Shown here: positions 1 to 7,697 of the stretch, piece after piece
Layout: each line of letters opens with the position of its first letter
How positions within the stretch are numbered: the stretch's first letter is position 1
Origin: Egicoccus sp035462025
GTDB lineage: Bacteria > Actinomycetota > Nitriliruptoria > Nitriliruptorales > Nitriliruptoraceae
DNA: 52,451 nucleotides
Assembly: GCA_035462025.1 (NCBI GenBank)
Contig: DATHUR010000199.1
Coordinates: forward strand, 1-52,451
Direction of reading: 5' to 3'
Notes under the pieces: model-generated
Databases searched by the model: none
The model's input: the letters and a program-made list of their open reading frames with translations, nothing else
What the model was told of the DNA's origin: nothing
Position numbers and translations under genes: made by a program

Positions 1-45
1 CGGATCCTCGGGATCCTCCATCCACCCGGCCGGCGGACCGCCCAT
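1..45 (-). CDS. Possible 5' end of a gene leaving the left edge
   Basis: An ATG at 45 on the minus strand opens a frame that stays open to the window edge (MGGPPAGWMEDPEDP...). It is preceded by AAGGGG six bases upstream and by a TAGGCT -10-like box at 79-74, a combination seen before other genes here. Only 15 codons are visible, so no function can be given. The same frame is open further upstream to a GTG at 189, so the start is uncertain. Confidence 0.25.
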   Translation of the reverse strand, partial: MGGPPAGWMEDPEDP

Positions 46-73
46 CGATGCCCCTTCGCTCCAGCTCGCGCCC

Positions 74-79
74 AGCCTA
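74..79 (-). promoter_or_regulatory. -10-like box TAGGCT
   Basis: TAGGCT on the minus strand lies about 34 bases upstream of the candidate ATG at 45. The same box recurs at that distance before several other genes in this window. No convincing -35 was seen. Confidence 0.3.
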
Positions 80-186
80 CTGACGTGGCCGCAACGGCCG
101 TCGCGCCGGGCCGGTGCGGCCACCCGAGCTGCGACGAGGCCGCGGACAACGGCGATGCTGACGTTGCCGGTCACCCCGACCGTGTC

Positions 187-200
187 CACCTGGCGTCACC
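187..200 (+). repeat. 14-bp repeat CACCTGGCGTCACC, copy 1
   Basis: An identical 14-mer lies at 16977-16990. Its last 11 bases (CTGGCGTCACC) equal the outer end of the inverted repeats around the DUF559 gene at 44.1-45.2 kb. Function unknown. Confidence 0.5.
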
Positions 201-274
201 ATGTCATGCCACATCGAGGCTGTGGCAGAACGCCCGCGGGGCCTCGCTCGGGTTCCCGGTCTGGACCCGCGTGG

Positions 275-586
275 TCAGCGCCGCGGGGTCACCTCGAATG
301 TCTCGCCGTTCACGATCACCCTCCGGCCGCCGACCTCGCTGCCCCATTCGACGAACACCTCGTCGGCGCACTCGGCGTCCGGGTCGCCGGGATCGATCTC
401 CTCGAGTCGGATCTCGACCGTCTCCTCGCCGACGGAGACGTCCGTGGAGTAGCGCGCGTTGCACGACGGCATGGCGATCGAGAGTCCGCTGTCGGTCGCG
501 GTCACGGCGTCCGGTGTGACCGGTCCTCCGGCGGAACAGCCCGCGGCGAGCACCAGCAACAGCGCCTGGCTCGGACGTCTGCCCAC
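275..586 (-). CDS. Small putative lipoprotein
   Basis: 103 residues with a short N-terminal hydrophobic stretch ending in a lipobox-like LAAGC (Cys at about residue 17), so it is probably exported and lipid-anchored. The mature part is acidic and holds two further cysteines that could form a disulfide. No domain is recognised. The GTG start has GGGAGA about nine bases upstream. It is the last gene of a minus-strand run after Ku and the coiled-coil protein, 57 bases downstream of the latter, but nothing shows a shared function. Confidence 0.6.
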   Translation of the reverse strand: MGRRPSQALLLVLAAGCSAGGPVTPDAVTATDSGLSIAMPSCNARYSTDVSVGEETVEIRLEEIDPGDPDAECADEVFVEWGSEVGGRRVIVNGETFEVTPRR

Positions 587-643
587 CGCTGCGTCTCCCG
601 GCCCATCGGTGTGACCAGCCTGCCACGTCGCCGCCGCGGCGGC

Positions 644-1567
644 TCAGGGGGTGTCGAGTGCGTCGAGTTCGGCGCGGGCGGCGGCGAGGTCGTCGTCGTA
701 GTCGGCGAGGTCGGACTCGACCGCATCGGCCTCGGCCCGGGCGGCGTCGGCGCGGCCCTGCAGGTCGTCGGCTTCCTCGCGCGCCCTGACGGCGCGGTCG
801 GCCTGCTTGTCCCGGGCGGCCGTCAGCGCGTCGATGCGTCGCTCGAGGGCGCGGCGCCGCTTCGACAGCTCACGCTGCGCCTCGGCGCTGCGCTTCTGCT
901 CGGCCGCGCGGGTCTGTTCCGCCTCGCGGGCCTTGGCGGCCGCGTGTTCCTCGTCGGCCCTGCGGTCGGCTTCGTCCTGGCGCGCTGCCGCTGCCTCGGC
1001 CGCTGCCTCGGCCGCTGCGGCCAGCCCTTCGGCGGTCTCGTCGTATGCGTCGTCCGCCGCCGCGTCGTCGTCCTCGTCTGGCGGATCGGGCAGCACCGAC
1101 AGGCCGAACCCGAGACCGCCGAACCCGGCCCCGGGCAGGGCCGTTGCGAACGTGCCGCGTCGCAGGGCGTCGTGGTGGGCCGGGTCGACGGCCGCGGCGA
1201 AGATCGTCTGCTCGACCTCGTCGAGGTGGGCGTCGGCGCGCGTGCCCGCCTCGGTCAGGATCCGCCCGGCCGCTTCACGCAGGTCGCCCACCAGGTCGCG
1301 CAGCCGCAGCGACGCCTCACGCATCCCGTCGGCGCGGCGTCCGCTGGCGGCACGGTGTTGCAGCGCACGCAGGTCGTCGGCGGCCTCGATGAGCGCCTCG
1401 ACCCGCTCGCCGTGGCGGCGCGTCACCTGATCGACGGCCCAGGCCGGCACCGTGGGCTTGCGGTGCGCCTTGAGCGCGGCGGCCAGCTCCTTGTGCCCCT
1501 GCGCCTTGAGTTCCTTGACCCGCCGGTCACGTTCGGCGGTGAACTCGTCGAGCGCGACGCCGTACAC
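644..1567 (-). CDS. Hypothetical coiled-coil protein
   Basis: 307 residues. The first ~120 residues (LDEFTAERDRRVKELKAQG, then KPTVPAWAVDQVTR) resemble a common actinobacterial family of unknown function. The second half is an Ala/Glu/Arg-rich heptad-like region (~170-300), predicted as a long coiled coil. There is no signal peptide or membrane segment. It starts at GTG 1567, 57 bases after the Ku stop and in the same frame; no ATG or GTG lies between, so a rarer upstream start cannot be excluded. Position after Ku suggests cotranscription; a role in DNA repair is only a guess. Confidence 0.65.
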   Translation of the reverse strand: MYGVALDEFTAERDRRVKELKAQGHKELAAALKAHRKPTVPAWAVDQVTRRHGERVEALIEAADDLRALQHRAASGRRADGMREASLRLRDLVGDLREAAGRILTEAGTRADAHLDEVEQTIFAAAVDPAHHDALRRGTFATALPGAGFGGLGFGLSVLPDPPDEDDDAAADDAYDETAEGLAAAAEAAAEAAAARQDEADRRADEEHAAAKAREAEQTRAAEQKRSAEAQRELSKRRRALERRIDALTAARDKQADRAVRAREEADDLQGRADAARAEADAVESDLADYDDDLAAARAELDALDTP

Positions 1568-1624
1568 CGCCTCGACGTGCGAGGCGAGCGGGCCGTCCGA
1601 CTCGGCGATCGCGTCGTCCAGGGC

Positions 1625-2593
1625 TCAGCTCGCCTTCGAGGTCGCGTCGCCCTCGGCGAGCGCGGCGGCGAGTTCGTCCTTCGTCATCGACGACCGGCCG
1701 GGCAACTCGCGTTCCTGGGCGAGCTCGTACAACTCGTCCTTGCTCATCGAACCGTAGTCCCGCCCACTGCCCGAACCGCCTGCGGCCGTCGAGCCGCCGC
1801 CGGCTTTGTCCCGCTTGGCACGGTCGAGGCTCTGCTCGAGCGCCGCCATGAGGTCGATCACGCCGCCGGTGTCGCGCTCGGGCGCCACGATCTCGATCTG
1901 TTGACCCTCGGCCTTGGCCTCGAGGAAGTCGGTCACGCGCTGCTGGTACTCGTCGTGGTAGCGCGACGGGTCGAACTCGGCCACCAACGAGTCGATCAAC
2001 TGCTCGGCCATCGCCAGTTCGCGCTTGGACACCTCGACCTGCTCGAGCGTGTCGGTGGCATCGAGCTCGGCCGGGTCGGCGACCTCGTCGGCGTAGTGCA
2101 TCGTCGACAGCAGCAGCAGGCCGTCGCGTGCGCGGACCGCGGCCAGGTACTCCTTGTTGCGCATCACGAACCGTGCCACCGCGACCTTGTCGGCCTGCTC
2201 CATCGCCTCGGCGAGCAGCTTGTAGGGCTTGGCCGCCGCATCGCTCGAAGGCATCAGGAAGTAGGCCCGGTCGTAGTAGATCGGGTCGATCTCGCGCAGG
2301 TCGACGAAGTCCTCGATGTCGATCAGGCGCGACGCCTCGGGATCGAGATCGTCGAGTTCCTCGGGCTCGACCACCACGTAGGTGTCCTCGCCGACCTCGT
2401 AGCCCTTGACGATGTCGCGGTACTCGACCTCCTCGCCGGTCTGCTCGTCGACCCGCTTGTTGCGGACCCGGTTGCCGGTCTCGCGGTTGAGTTGGGTGAA
2501 GCTCACCGAGTGCGTGCGCACGGCCGTGAACAACTGCACCGGCACGCTGACCAGCCCGAAGCTGATCGACCCGCTCCATGTCGCCCGTGCCAT
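1625..2593 (-). CDS. ku: Non-homologous end-joining protein Ku
   Basis: 322 residues. It begins with the typical bacterial Ku strand (ARATWSGSISFGLVSVPVQ) and contains the Ku core to about residue 255 (GYEVGEDTYVVVEPEELD, YYLDEF-region equivalent DRAYFLMPS, KVAVARFVMRNKEYLAAVR). Ku homodimers ring DNA ends and recruit LigD. The C-terminus (about 280-322) has a glycine/serine linker and then a SAP/HeH-like helical motif (SKDELYELAQERELPGRSSM), in place of the lysine-rich tail of other actinobacterial Ku proteins. ATG 2593 has AGAGGTGA upstream. It is divergent from the sigma factor gene. A LigD polymerase lies at 24.2-25.3 kb; no ligase domain is in the window. Confidence 0.95.
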   Translation of the reverse strand: MARATWSGSISFGLVSVPVQLFTAVRTHSVSFTQLNRETGNRVRNKRVDEQTGEEVEYRDIVKGYEVGEDTYVVVEPEELDDLDPEASRLIDIEDFVDLREIDPIYYDRAYFLMPSSDAAAKPYKLLAEAMEQADKVAVARFVMRNKEYLAAVRARDGLLLLSTMHYADEVADPAELDATDTLEQVEVSKRELAMAEQLIDSLVAEFDPSRYHDEYQQRVTDFLEAKAEGQQIEIVAPERDTGGVIDLMAALEQSLDRAKRDKAGGGSTAAGGSGSGRDYGSMSKDELYELAQERELPGRSSMTKDELAAALAEGDATSKAS

Positions 2594-2727
2594 GTCGTCA
2601 CCTCTCGTCGAACGTCAAGGATGCCAGCCCGGCCCGCGCATCGTCGCGACAAATGCGGACCGGACGGCGCCTGCCCGTCGTGCAATGATCGTCCGATCAC
2701 CACCTGCCGTCGAGAGGCTGTGCCGTC

Positions 2728-3741
2728 ATGTCCGAACTCGCCACGACGCCCGCCACTGCGGCCGCCGCGACCGCGCCCGGCGACCAACTGCCGGACGCCT
2801 TCGCGCCCTACCGCCGAGAACTGACCGGCTACTGCTACCGCATGCTCGGCTCGTCGTTCGAGGCCGACGACGCGGTCCAGGAGACGCTCGTGCGGGCCTG
2901 GCGCGCCTATGACCGCTTCGAGGGCCGCGCGTCGCTTCGCACCTGGCTGTACCGCATCGCGACCAACGTGTGCCTGGATCAACTCCGAAGCCGCAACCGG
3001 CGGGCCCGCCCGATGGACCTCGGCCCGGCCACCACCGTCGCCGCCGCCGAACTGATCGAGCGCGACGCCGCGACCTGGGTCGAGCCCGCCCCCGACGGCG
3101 CCATGCTGCCCACCAGCGGCGATCCGGCCGAGATGGCGGTCGCGCGCGACTCGCTGCGGCTCGCGCTGGTCGCCGCGCTGCAGCACCTGCCGGCCAGGCA
3201 GCGTGCGGTGCTGATCCTGCGCGAGGTCCTGCAGTGGCACGCCGACGAGGTCGCCGAACTGCTCGACACGACCGTCGCGTCGGTCAACTCGGCCCTGCAA
3301 CGCGCGCGGGCCACGCTGGCGAAACGGCCACCCGCGCAGACCGAGTCGCTGCGCCCCGACGACCCGGCACAGGCCGAACTGCTGGCCCGCTACGTCGACG
3401 CGTTCGAGCGCTACGACATGGACGCGCTGACCGCCCTGCTGCGCGAGGACGCGATCCAGAACATGCCGCCGTACGACCTGTGGATCGTCGGACGGGACGA
3501 GATCGCCAAGTGGATGGTCAGCCCCGGTCCGGACAAGTGCCGGGGGTCGCGCCTGGTCGCGACCTCTGCCAACGGCATGCCCGCCTACGCGCAGTACCGG
3601 CACGACCCCGAAGGCGGGTACGCGGCGTGGGCGCTGCAGGTGCTCGAGATCGTCGACGGCGAGATCATCGCCTTCAACAGCTTCCTCGACACCGACCGGC
3701 TGTTCCCGCAGTTCGGCCTGCCTCTGCGACTCGACCACTAG
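2728..3741 (+). CDS. ECF sigma-70 factor with SnoaL-like C-terminal domain
   Basis: 337 residues. The sigma-2 region (about 25-95) shows ELTGYCYRMLGSSFEADDAVQETLVRAW-type sequence and TWLYRIATNVCLDQLR. The sigma-4 region (about 150-205) has LPARQRAVLILREVLQWHADEVAELL followed by the recognition helix VASVNSALQRAR. The C-terminal ~130 residues are SnoaL-like (NTF2 fold), as in ECF sigma factors of the SigJ/SigX5 type, where this domain replaces a separate anti-sigma factor. No anti-sigma gene is adjacent. GAGAGG precedes the ATG. The stop codon shares the palindrome CTAG with the convergent STAS gene stop. Confidence 0.92.
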   Translation: MSELATTPATAAAATAPGDQLPDAFAPYRRELTGYCYRMLGSSFEADDAVQETLVRAWRAYDRFEGRASLRTWLYRIATNVCLDQLRSRNRRARPMDLGPATTVAAAELIERDAATWVEPAPDGAMLPTSGDPAEMAVARDSLRLALVAALQHLPARQRAVLILREVLQWHADEVAELLDTTVASVNSALQRARATLAKRPPAQTESLRPDDPAQAELLARYVDAFERYDMDALTALLREDAIQNMPPYDLWIVGRDEIAKWMVSPGPDKCRGSRLVATSANGMPAYAQYRHDPEGGYAAWALQVLEIVDGEIIAFNSFLDTDRLFPQFGLPLRLDH

Positions 3742-4070
3742 CCCGCCCCTTCGGGCTCGGTCGGTAGCTCCTCGTCGAGGCCGAACAACTCGAGCAGTTC
3801 GACCAGCCGCGGCGACGCATGCCGCAGCCGGACGTCGCGTCCGAGCCGGCGCGCGGTCAACAGCACGCGGGCCAGCGCGTCGACGGTCGCGGCGTCCGGC
3901 GTCGTCAGCGCGGCCAGGTCGAGCACCGCGACGTCGGCGTCGCTGGCGAGCAGTCGATCGCGCAGCGAGCCGCACAACCGCAGCGCCGCCCGCGCGCCGC
4001 CCGGCGCCTGGATCGGGACCAGCAGCACGCGTGGCGGTGGCGGGTTCGGTCCGCTCCCGGCTGCGTCCAC
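3738..4070 (-). CDS. STAS-domain protein
   Basis: 110 residues forming one STAS domain: strand VLLVPIQAP, then ADVAVLDLAAL, the loop TTPDAATVDALARVL that normally carries the phosphorylated Ser/Thr, and a C-terminal helix. STAS proteins act as anti-anti-sigma or regulatory scaffolds. The GTG start is chosen because CAGGAG lies five bases upstream and the frame before it only mirrors the neighbour. It follows the CFA synthase gene by 52 bases and is probably cotranscribed. No partner kinase is in the window. Confidence 0.75.
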   Translation of the reverse strand: MDAAGSGPNPPPPRVLLVPIQAPGGARAALRLCGSLRDRLLASDADVAVLDLAALTTPDAATVDALARVLLTARRLGRDVRLRHASPRLVELLELFGLDEELPTEPEGAG

Positions 4071-4122
4071 CTCGACTCCTGCCCGGCCCGGTCGTGTGGT
4101 GGACGAGCGGCCCGGACAGGAC

Positions 4123-5436
4123 TCATCGGTCGGCGACGTCGCTGAGCACCATGCGGCGGCGATCGAGCGGGAGCGCGGCGTCCCAGCGGGCCGCCAGGAT
4201 CTGCACGACGCCGAGATCGCCGGACTCGAACCCCAGGACGGATCCGGCGAGGTAGGCGCGCCAGACACGGGCGGTCGTCTCGCCGACCAGCGCCGCGGCC
4301 CGCGCGTAGTCGGCCTCGAGGTTGCCGACCCAGTGCTGCAGCGTGAGCGCGTAGTGGCGGCGCAACTGCTCGACGTCGTGGACCTCGAACCCGCCGCGCT
4401 CGAGGACCCGGACCATGTGGTGCGACGGGACCAGCGCACCGTCGGGGAACACGTAGCGGCCGATGAACGTGTCGGGTTGCCGGGCGAAGTCGCGCACGAG
4501 GTCGCGGTGCCCGGTGGTGATCCCGTGGTTGAGCAGGCGGCCCCCTGGCGCGAGCCGCTCCGACAGCGACCGCACGTAGAGGTCGAGCATGTCGGCGCCG
4601 ACGTGCTCGACCATCCCGACCGAAGCGATGGCGTCGAACCGCTCGTCGACGTCGCGGTAGTCGCGGACCTCGATGCGCACACGGTCGGCGAGGCCGGCGT
4701 CGGACACCCGCTCCTGCGCCAGTTCGGCCTGCCGCTCGGACAGCGTCACGCCCAGGGCACGGACGCCGTAGTGCCGTGCCGCGTGCAGCACGAGTGCGCC
4801 CCAGCCGCAGCCGACGTCGAGGAAGCGCTCGCCGGGTCGCAGGTCGAGTTTGCGGCACACCAGCTCGAGCTTGCGTCGCTGCGCGCGGTCCAGCGCGTCG
4901 CGGTCGGGCGGCGGGACACCGGCGTCCTCGTCGGCGAAGTAGGCGCACGAGTAGACCATGGCGTCGTCGAGCACGAGTCGGTAGAAGTCGTTGCCCACGT
5001 CATAGTGGTGGCGGACCGCCGCGGCGTCCCGCTCGCGCGTGTGGACGCGACCCTGCAGACGTGCGCGTCCCCCGTCGAGGTCGCGCGGCGCGGCGGGCAT
5101 CCGTAGCGCCGCGGTCGCCAGGTCGACCCGGTCACGCCAGGTCAGCGTCTCGCGCAGGCGCGCAACGGCCCGCAGCGCCGCCACCATCGAGCCCTCGACG
5201 TCGATCGCACCCGCGAGGTAGGCCTCGCCGGCGCGCAGGTCGTCGCGGGCGTTCGCGACCGCGCGCAGCGACCACGGTTGGGCCAACACGAGCCGGAACC
5301 CGGCCCCGTCGGACCCGAGTTCCCGCCCGTCCCACAGACGCAACGGCAGATCGTGACCATGGCGGGCCAGCCGGGCGTGGACCCGACCGACCGTCCTCGC
5401 AGCGGTCTCTCCCGCAGCCACTGAGGAGACTCCCAT
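4123..5436 (-). CDS. Cyclopropane-fatty-acyl-phospholipid synthase family methyltransferase
   Basis: 437 residues. Enzymes of this family transfer methylene or methyl from S-adenosylmethionine to double bonds of membrane phospholipid acyl chains. An N-terminal domain (about 20-140) precedes the catalytic domain with HHYDVGNDFYRLVLDD, the SAM loop FLDVGCGWGALVLHAARHYG near residue 205, and GMVEHVG. A C-terminal HYALTLQHWVGNLE-type helix follows, as in true CFA synthases. The start at ATG 5436 gives a normal family length; ATG 5445 is a close alternative. The long open frame upstream to 5661 is not convincing. Probably in an operon with the STAS gene. Confidence 0.88.
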   Translation of the reverse strand: MGVSSVAAGETAARTVGRVHARLARHGHDLPLRLWDGRELGSDGAGFRLVLAQPWSLRAVANARDDLRAGEAYLAGAIDVEGSMVAALRAVARLRETLTWRDRVDLATAALRMPAAPRDLDGGRARLQGRVHTRERDAAAVRHHYDVGNDFYRLVLDDAMVYSCAYFADEDAGVPPPDRDALDRAQRRKLELVCRKLDLRPGERFLDVGCGWGALVLHAARHYGVRALGVTLSERQAELAQERVSDAGLADRVRIEVRDYRDVDERFDAIASVGMVEHVGADMLDLYVRSLSERLAPGGRLLNHGITTGHRDLVRDFARQPDTFIGRYVFPDGALVPSHHMVRVLERGGFEVHDVEQLRRHYALTLQHWVGNLEADYARAAALVGETTARVWRAYLAGSVLGFESGDLGVVQILAARWDAALPLDRRRMVLSDVADR

Positions 5437-5501
5437 GTCCCGCATGATGCGTCGCGCGCCGACCCGGGGCAACCGTTTTCGGACCGACCGCGTCCATCCG
5501 G

Positions 5502-5630
5502 CTAGGTGGACGGACGCGGCGGACGGCGATACCACCGCAGCGACCGCGGCCGGGCTTCCCGCAGCCGCTGGTGTCGCCGCGCCTGCTCGATGCGGTCCTC
5601 GTGGATGGACCTGGCCAGCTCGTCGAACAC
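5502..5630 (-). CDS. 42-residue small basic protein, divergent from CGNR gene
   Basis: A short frame (MFDELARSIHEDRIEQARRH..., ends RPPRPST) starts at GTG 5630. A strong ribosome site, AGGAGAGG, lies seven bases upstream. It reads as one amphipathic, charge-rich helix with an Arg/Pro tail, like tiny actinobacterial helical proteins of unknown function. It lies between the CGNR regulator promoter and the CFA synthase gene and would be read from the divergent control region at 5648-5722. Function unknown. Confidence rests on the ribosome site and amino-acid pattern. Confidence 0.6.
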   Translation of the reverse strand: MFDELARSIHEDRIEQARRHQRLREARPRSLRWYRRPPRPST

Positions 5631-5647
5631 GGTCGACCCCTCTCCTG

Positions 5648-5710
5648 ATGTAACCGCTCACAACCCTACACCGGTGACACTAACCGGTCAACTGACAATA
5701 CCGGTTACAT
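5648..5710. promoter_or_regulatory. Operator cluster between small protein and CGNR regulator
   Basis: Three ACCGGT palindromes lie at 5670-5675, 5683-5688 and 5700-5705. TAACCGGT (5681-5688) and ACCGGTTA (5700-5707) form an inverted pair. A perfect 9-bp inverted pair, ATGTAACCG (5648-5656) and CGGTTACAT (5702-5710), encloses the whole block. The block overlaps a -35-like CTGACA and lies just upstream of the small gene's ribosome site, so one regulator could control both directions. The CGNR protein itself is the obvious candidate (inference). Confidence 0.6.
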
Positions 5711-5722
5711 GGTGGCTATACT
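5692..5722 (+). promoter_or_regulatory. Promoter of the CGNR gene
   Basis: CTGACA (5692-5697) and TATACT (5717-5722) are separated by 19 bases and lie 30 bases before the ATG at 5752. This is the best match to a standard promoter in the window. The -35 sits inside the operator cluster, consistent with repression. Confidence 0.5.
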
Positions 5723-5751
5723 GGTCCGCATCTCCCCGAGACGGATGCCGG

Positions 5752-6303
5752 ATGGACGCCCCGACCGCCACCACGACGACGGAGGTCGTGGACTTCCTCA
5801 ACACCCTCGACATCGACGGTGACCGCGACGACCTGGCCGACGTCGAGGCGTTCGGGTCCTGGCTCGCCGACCGCACGGCCGGCCACGGTCGCGCCGCGGC
5901 CACGGCCACCTCGCTCGAACGTGCGCGACGGCTGCGGGACGCGCTGCGGCGGCTCGCGCGCGCCAACCACGACGGCGACGTCGACCGGGAGGCGCTCGAA
6001 GCCCTCGACGCGCTGTCCCACGACCTCGGGCTGCGGCCACGCTTCGAACCAGCGGGTGTGACGATCGCCTGCGATGTCGAGGGCACGGACGGTGTGCTCG
6101 GCCGGCTCCTCGCCGACGTGGCCACGGCGATGCGCGACGGCGCGTGGACCCGCGTGAAGCTGTGTGCCGACGACGCGTGCGCCTGGGCGTTCGTCGACGC
6201 GTCGCGCAACCGGTCCGGTCGGTGGTGCTCGATGGCCGGTTGCGGCAACCGGGCCAAGGTCCGCGCCTACCGCTCGCGTGGCGCGCAGGCGCCGCAGGTC
6301 TGA
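5752..6303 (+). CDS. CGNR zinc-finger transcriptional regulator
   Basis: 183 residues. An N-terminal ABATE-type domain (VVDFLNTLD at 12-20, then helices to ~125) is followed by a C-terminal CGNR zinc finger: C138, C143, C159 and C164, the last in the signature CGNR (164-167). Such proteins are predicted ligand-responsive DNA-binding regulators that often control adjacent enzymes or exporters. The ATG at 5752 is chosen because upstream codons cross the operator and promoter. An MFS exporter starts 44 bases downstream and may belong to its regulon; a divergent small gene shares its control region. Confidence 0.85.
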   Translation: MDAPTATTTTEVVDFLNTLDIDGDRDDLADVEAFGSWLADRTAGHGRAAATATSLERARRLRDALRRLARANHDGDVDREALEALDALSHDLGLRPRFEPAGVTIACDVEGTDGVLGRLLADVATAMRDGAWTRVKLCADDACAWAFVDASRNRSGRWCSMAGCGNRAKVRAYRSRGAQAPQV

Positions 6304-6332
6304 CCGCTGCCGGTCGCGTGGTGGGCGAGCGC

Positions 6333-6338
6333 TAGCGT
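6333..6338 (+). promoter_or_regulatory. -10-like box TAGCGT before MFS gene
   Basis: TAGCGT lies 14 bases upstream of the GTG at 6347, which would make a nearly leaderless transcript. The same type of box recurs before other genes here. Confidence 0.3.
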
Positions 6339-6346
6339 TCCCCGCC

Positions 6347-7582
6347 GTGACCGCCCCCCTCCCCGCCGAGCCGCCGCCCGTGCCCCGAACGACGGCGGCG
6401 CTGCTGCGCGACCGCACGTTCGGTCCGTGGTTCTTCGGCAACGCCGTGTCCAACAGCGGCAACTGGCTGTTCAACGTCACGGCCGCGATCGTGGTCTACC
6501 GGCTCAGTGAGTCGGCCCTGCTGGTGGGTCTGGTCTCGGTCGCACAGTTCGGGCCGCTGCTGTTGCTGTCGCCGCTGGGCGGCGCACTGTCGGACCGACA
6601 CGATCGCCGCCGGCTCCTACTCGCCTCCCAGACGGTCGGCGCCACGGCCGCGACCGCGCTGGCGGTCGCCGCGCTGGTCGTCGGCCTCGACCGCCTGCCG
6701 GGGGCGTGGCCGATCCTGCTCACCGCATTCGGCATCGGGATGGGCCAGGCCGTGGCCGCCCCCGCCCTGCAGTCACTGGTGCCCTCGCTGGTCGACGACC
6801 ACGACCTCGAAGCGGCCGTCGCGCTGACCTCGCTGACCTTCAACCTCGGTCGCGCGCTCGGGCCCGCGACCGCTGGGCTGCTGCTCGCCACGCTCGGGGC
6901 CGAGGCCGCGTTCGTGATCAATGCAGCCAGTTTCCTGGTGCTGATCGCGGTGCTGGGCGTGATCCGCCCCCGGCCCCGCGAGCACAGCAGCGGCCGCGAC
7001 CGGTCCGTGCGGGCCGGCCTGCGCTACGTCCGCGGCGAACCGGGCCTGCTGCTGCTGTTGGGCGGCGTGATGGCGACCGGGTTCGCCGTCGACCCCATGA
7101 TCACGCTGGCACCGGCCCTGGCCATCGAACTCGGGGGCAGCGACACGCTCGCCGCCGGCCTCGTCAGCGCGTTCGGGCTCGCGGCCGTCCCGGCCGCGAC
7201 CATCTCGGGCCGGCTGCAGCGCCGTCTTGGCAGCCTGGTGGTCGCCACGGCCGGCTGCGCGACCATCGCCGCCGGGCTGCTGCTGTCCGCGCTGTCCCCG
7301 GCAGCCTGGGTCGCGGTGTGCGGCTTCGGCCTGACCGGTATCGGGTTCGTGCTGGCGCTGACCAGCTTCACCAGCGTGCTGCAGCGACGCGTCCCCGACG
7401 CGCTGCGGGGACGCGTCATGGCCCTGTGGAGTGTCGCGTTCCTGGGCAACCGCCCCATCGCCGCCCTGATCGACGGCGCCGTGGCCGACCGGGCGGGTCC
7501 CCGCTGGGCGATGGGTGTGGGCATCACCGTGGCGGCGCTCGGTGTCCTGGTCGCGACGCGCCTGCGACGCCGGCCGGCCTGA
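6347..7582 (+). CDS. MFS exporter (EntS/MFS_3 type)
   Basis: 411 residues with about 12 hydrophobic segments. The start region TFGPWFFGNAVSNSGNWLFN and the loop GGALSDRHDRRRLL between TM2 and TM3 are typical of the MFS_3 group (enterobactin/macrolide efflux-like), as is LRGRVMALWSVAFLGNRPI in the C-terminal half. The substrate cannot be told. GTG 6347 gives a cytosolic N-terminus of normal length. It follows the CGNR regulator by 43 bases on the same strand, suggesting regulated efflux. Confidence 0.85.
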   Translation: MTAPLPAEPPPVPRTTAALLRDRTFGPWFFGNAVSNSGNWLFNVTAAIVVYRLSESALLVGLVSVAQFGPLLLLSPLGGALSDRHDRRRLLLASQTVGATAATALAVAALVVGLDRLPGAWPILLTAFGIGMGQAVAAPALQSLVPSLVDDHDLEAAVALTSLTFNLGRALGPATAGLLLATLGAEAAFVINAASFLVLIAVLGVIRPRPREHSSGRDRSVRAGLRYVRGEPGLLLLLGGVMATGFAVDPMITLAPALAIELGGSDTLAAGLVSAFGLAAVPAATISGRLQRRLGSLVVATAGCATIAAGLLLSALSPAAWVAVCGFGLTGIGFVLALTSFTSVLQRRVPDALRGRVMALWSVAFLGNRPIAALIDGAVADRAGPRWAMGVGITVAALGVLVATRLRRRPA

Positions 7583-7697
7583 CCGTTTCGCCGGGATACC
7601 GCGCGGTTCCCGCGGCGACGGCGTGACCGTTGGGTCGGCTGGACGTTGGTGTGCCCGAGGACCGAGTCATCCGGGAGACCGACACGCAAGGGGAACC

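Larger units (their letters stand above)
46..274. other. Intergenic stretch, nothing clear except a short repeat
   Basis: No credible gene was found between the left-edge reading frame and the small lipoprotein. The stretch holds the -10-like box at 74-79 and one copy of a 14-bp repeat (187-200). Confidence 0.4.

Noticed and set aside
2..16. Two GGATCC sites at the left edge suggesting a vector or cloning scar
   Set aside because: Surrounding base composition matches the rest and no vector sequence follows.
155..2824. 889-residue open frame on the plus strand over Ku and neighbours
   Set aside because: It is antisense to Ku and the coiled-coil gene, shows no domain, and arises because GC-rich genes leave opposite frames open.
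5488..5519. CCGCGTCC/GGACGCGG hairpin overlapping the end of the small gene
   Set aside because: Long loop with competing pairings and no T-run; too weak to call a terminator.
5445..5661. N-terminal extension of the cyclopropane synthase
   Set aside because: Low-complexity Ala/Pro/Arg sequence not typical of the family; the small divergent gene fits this stretch better.
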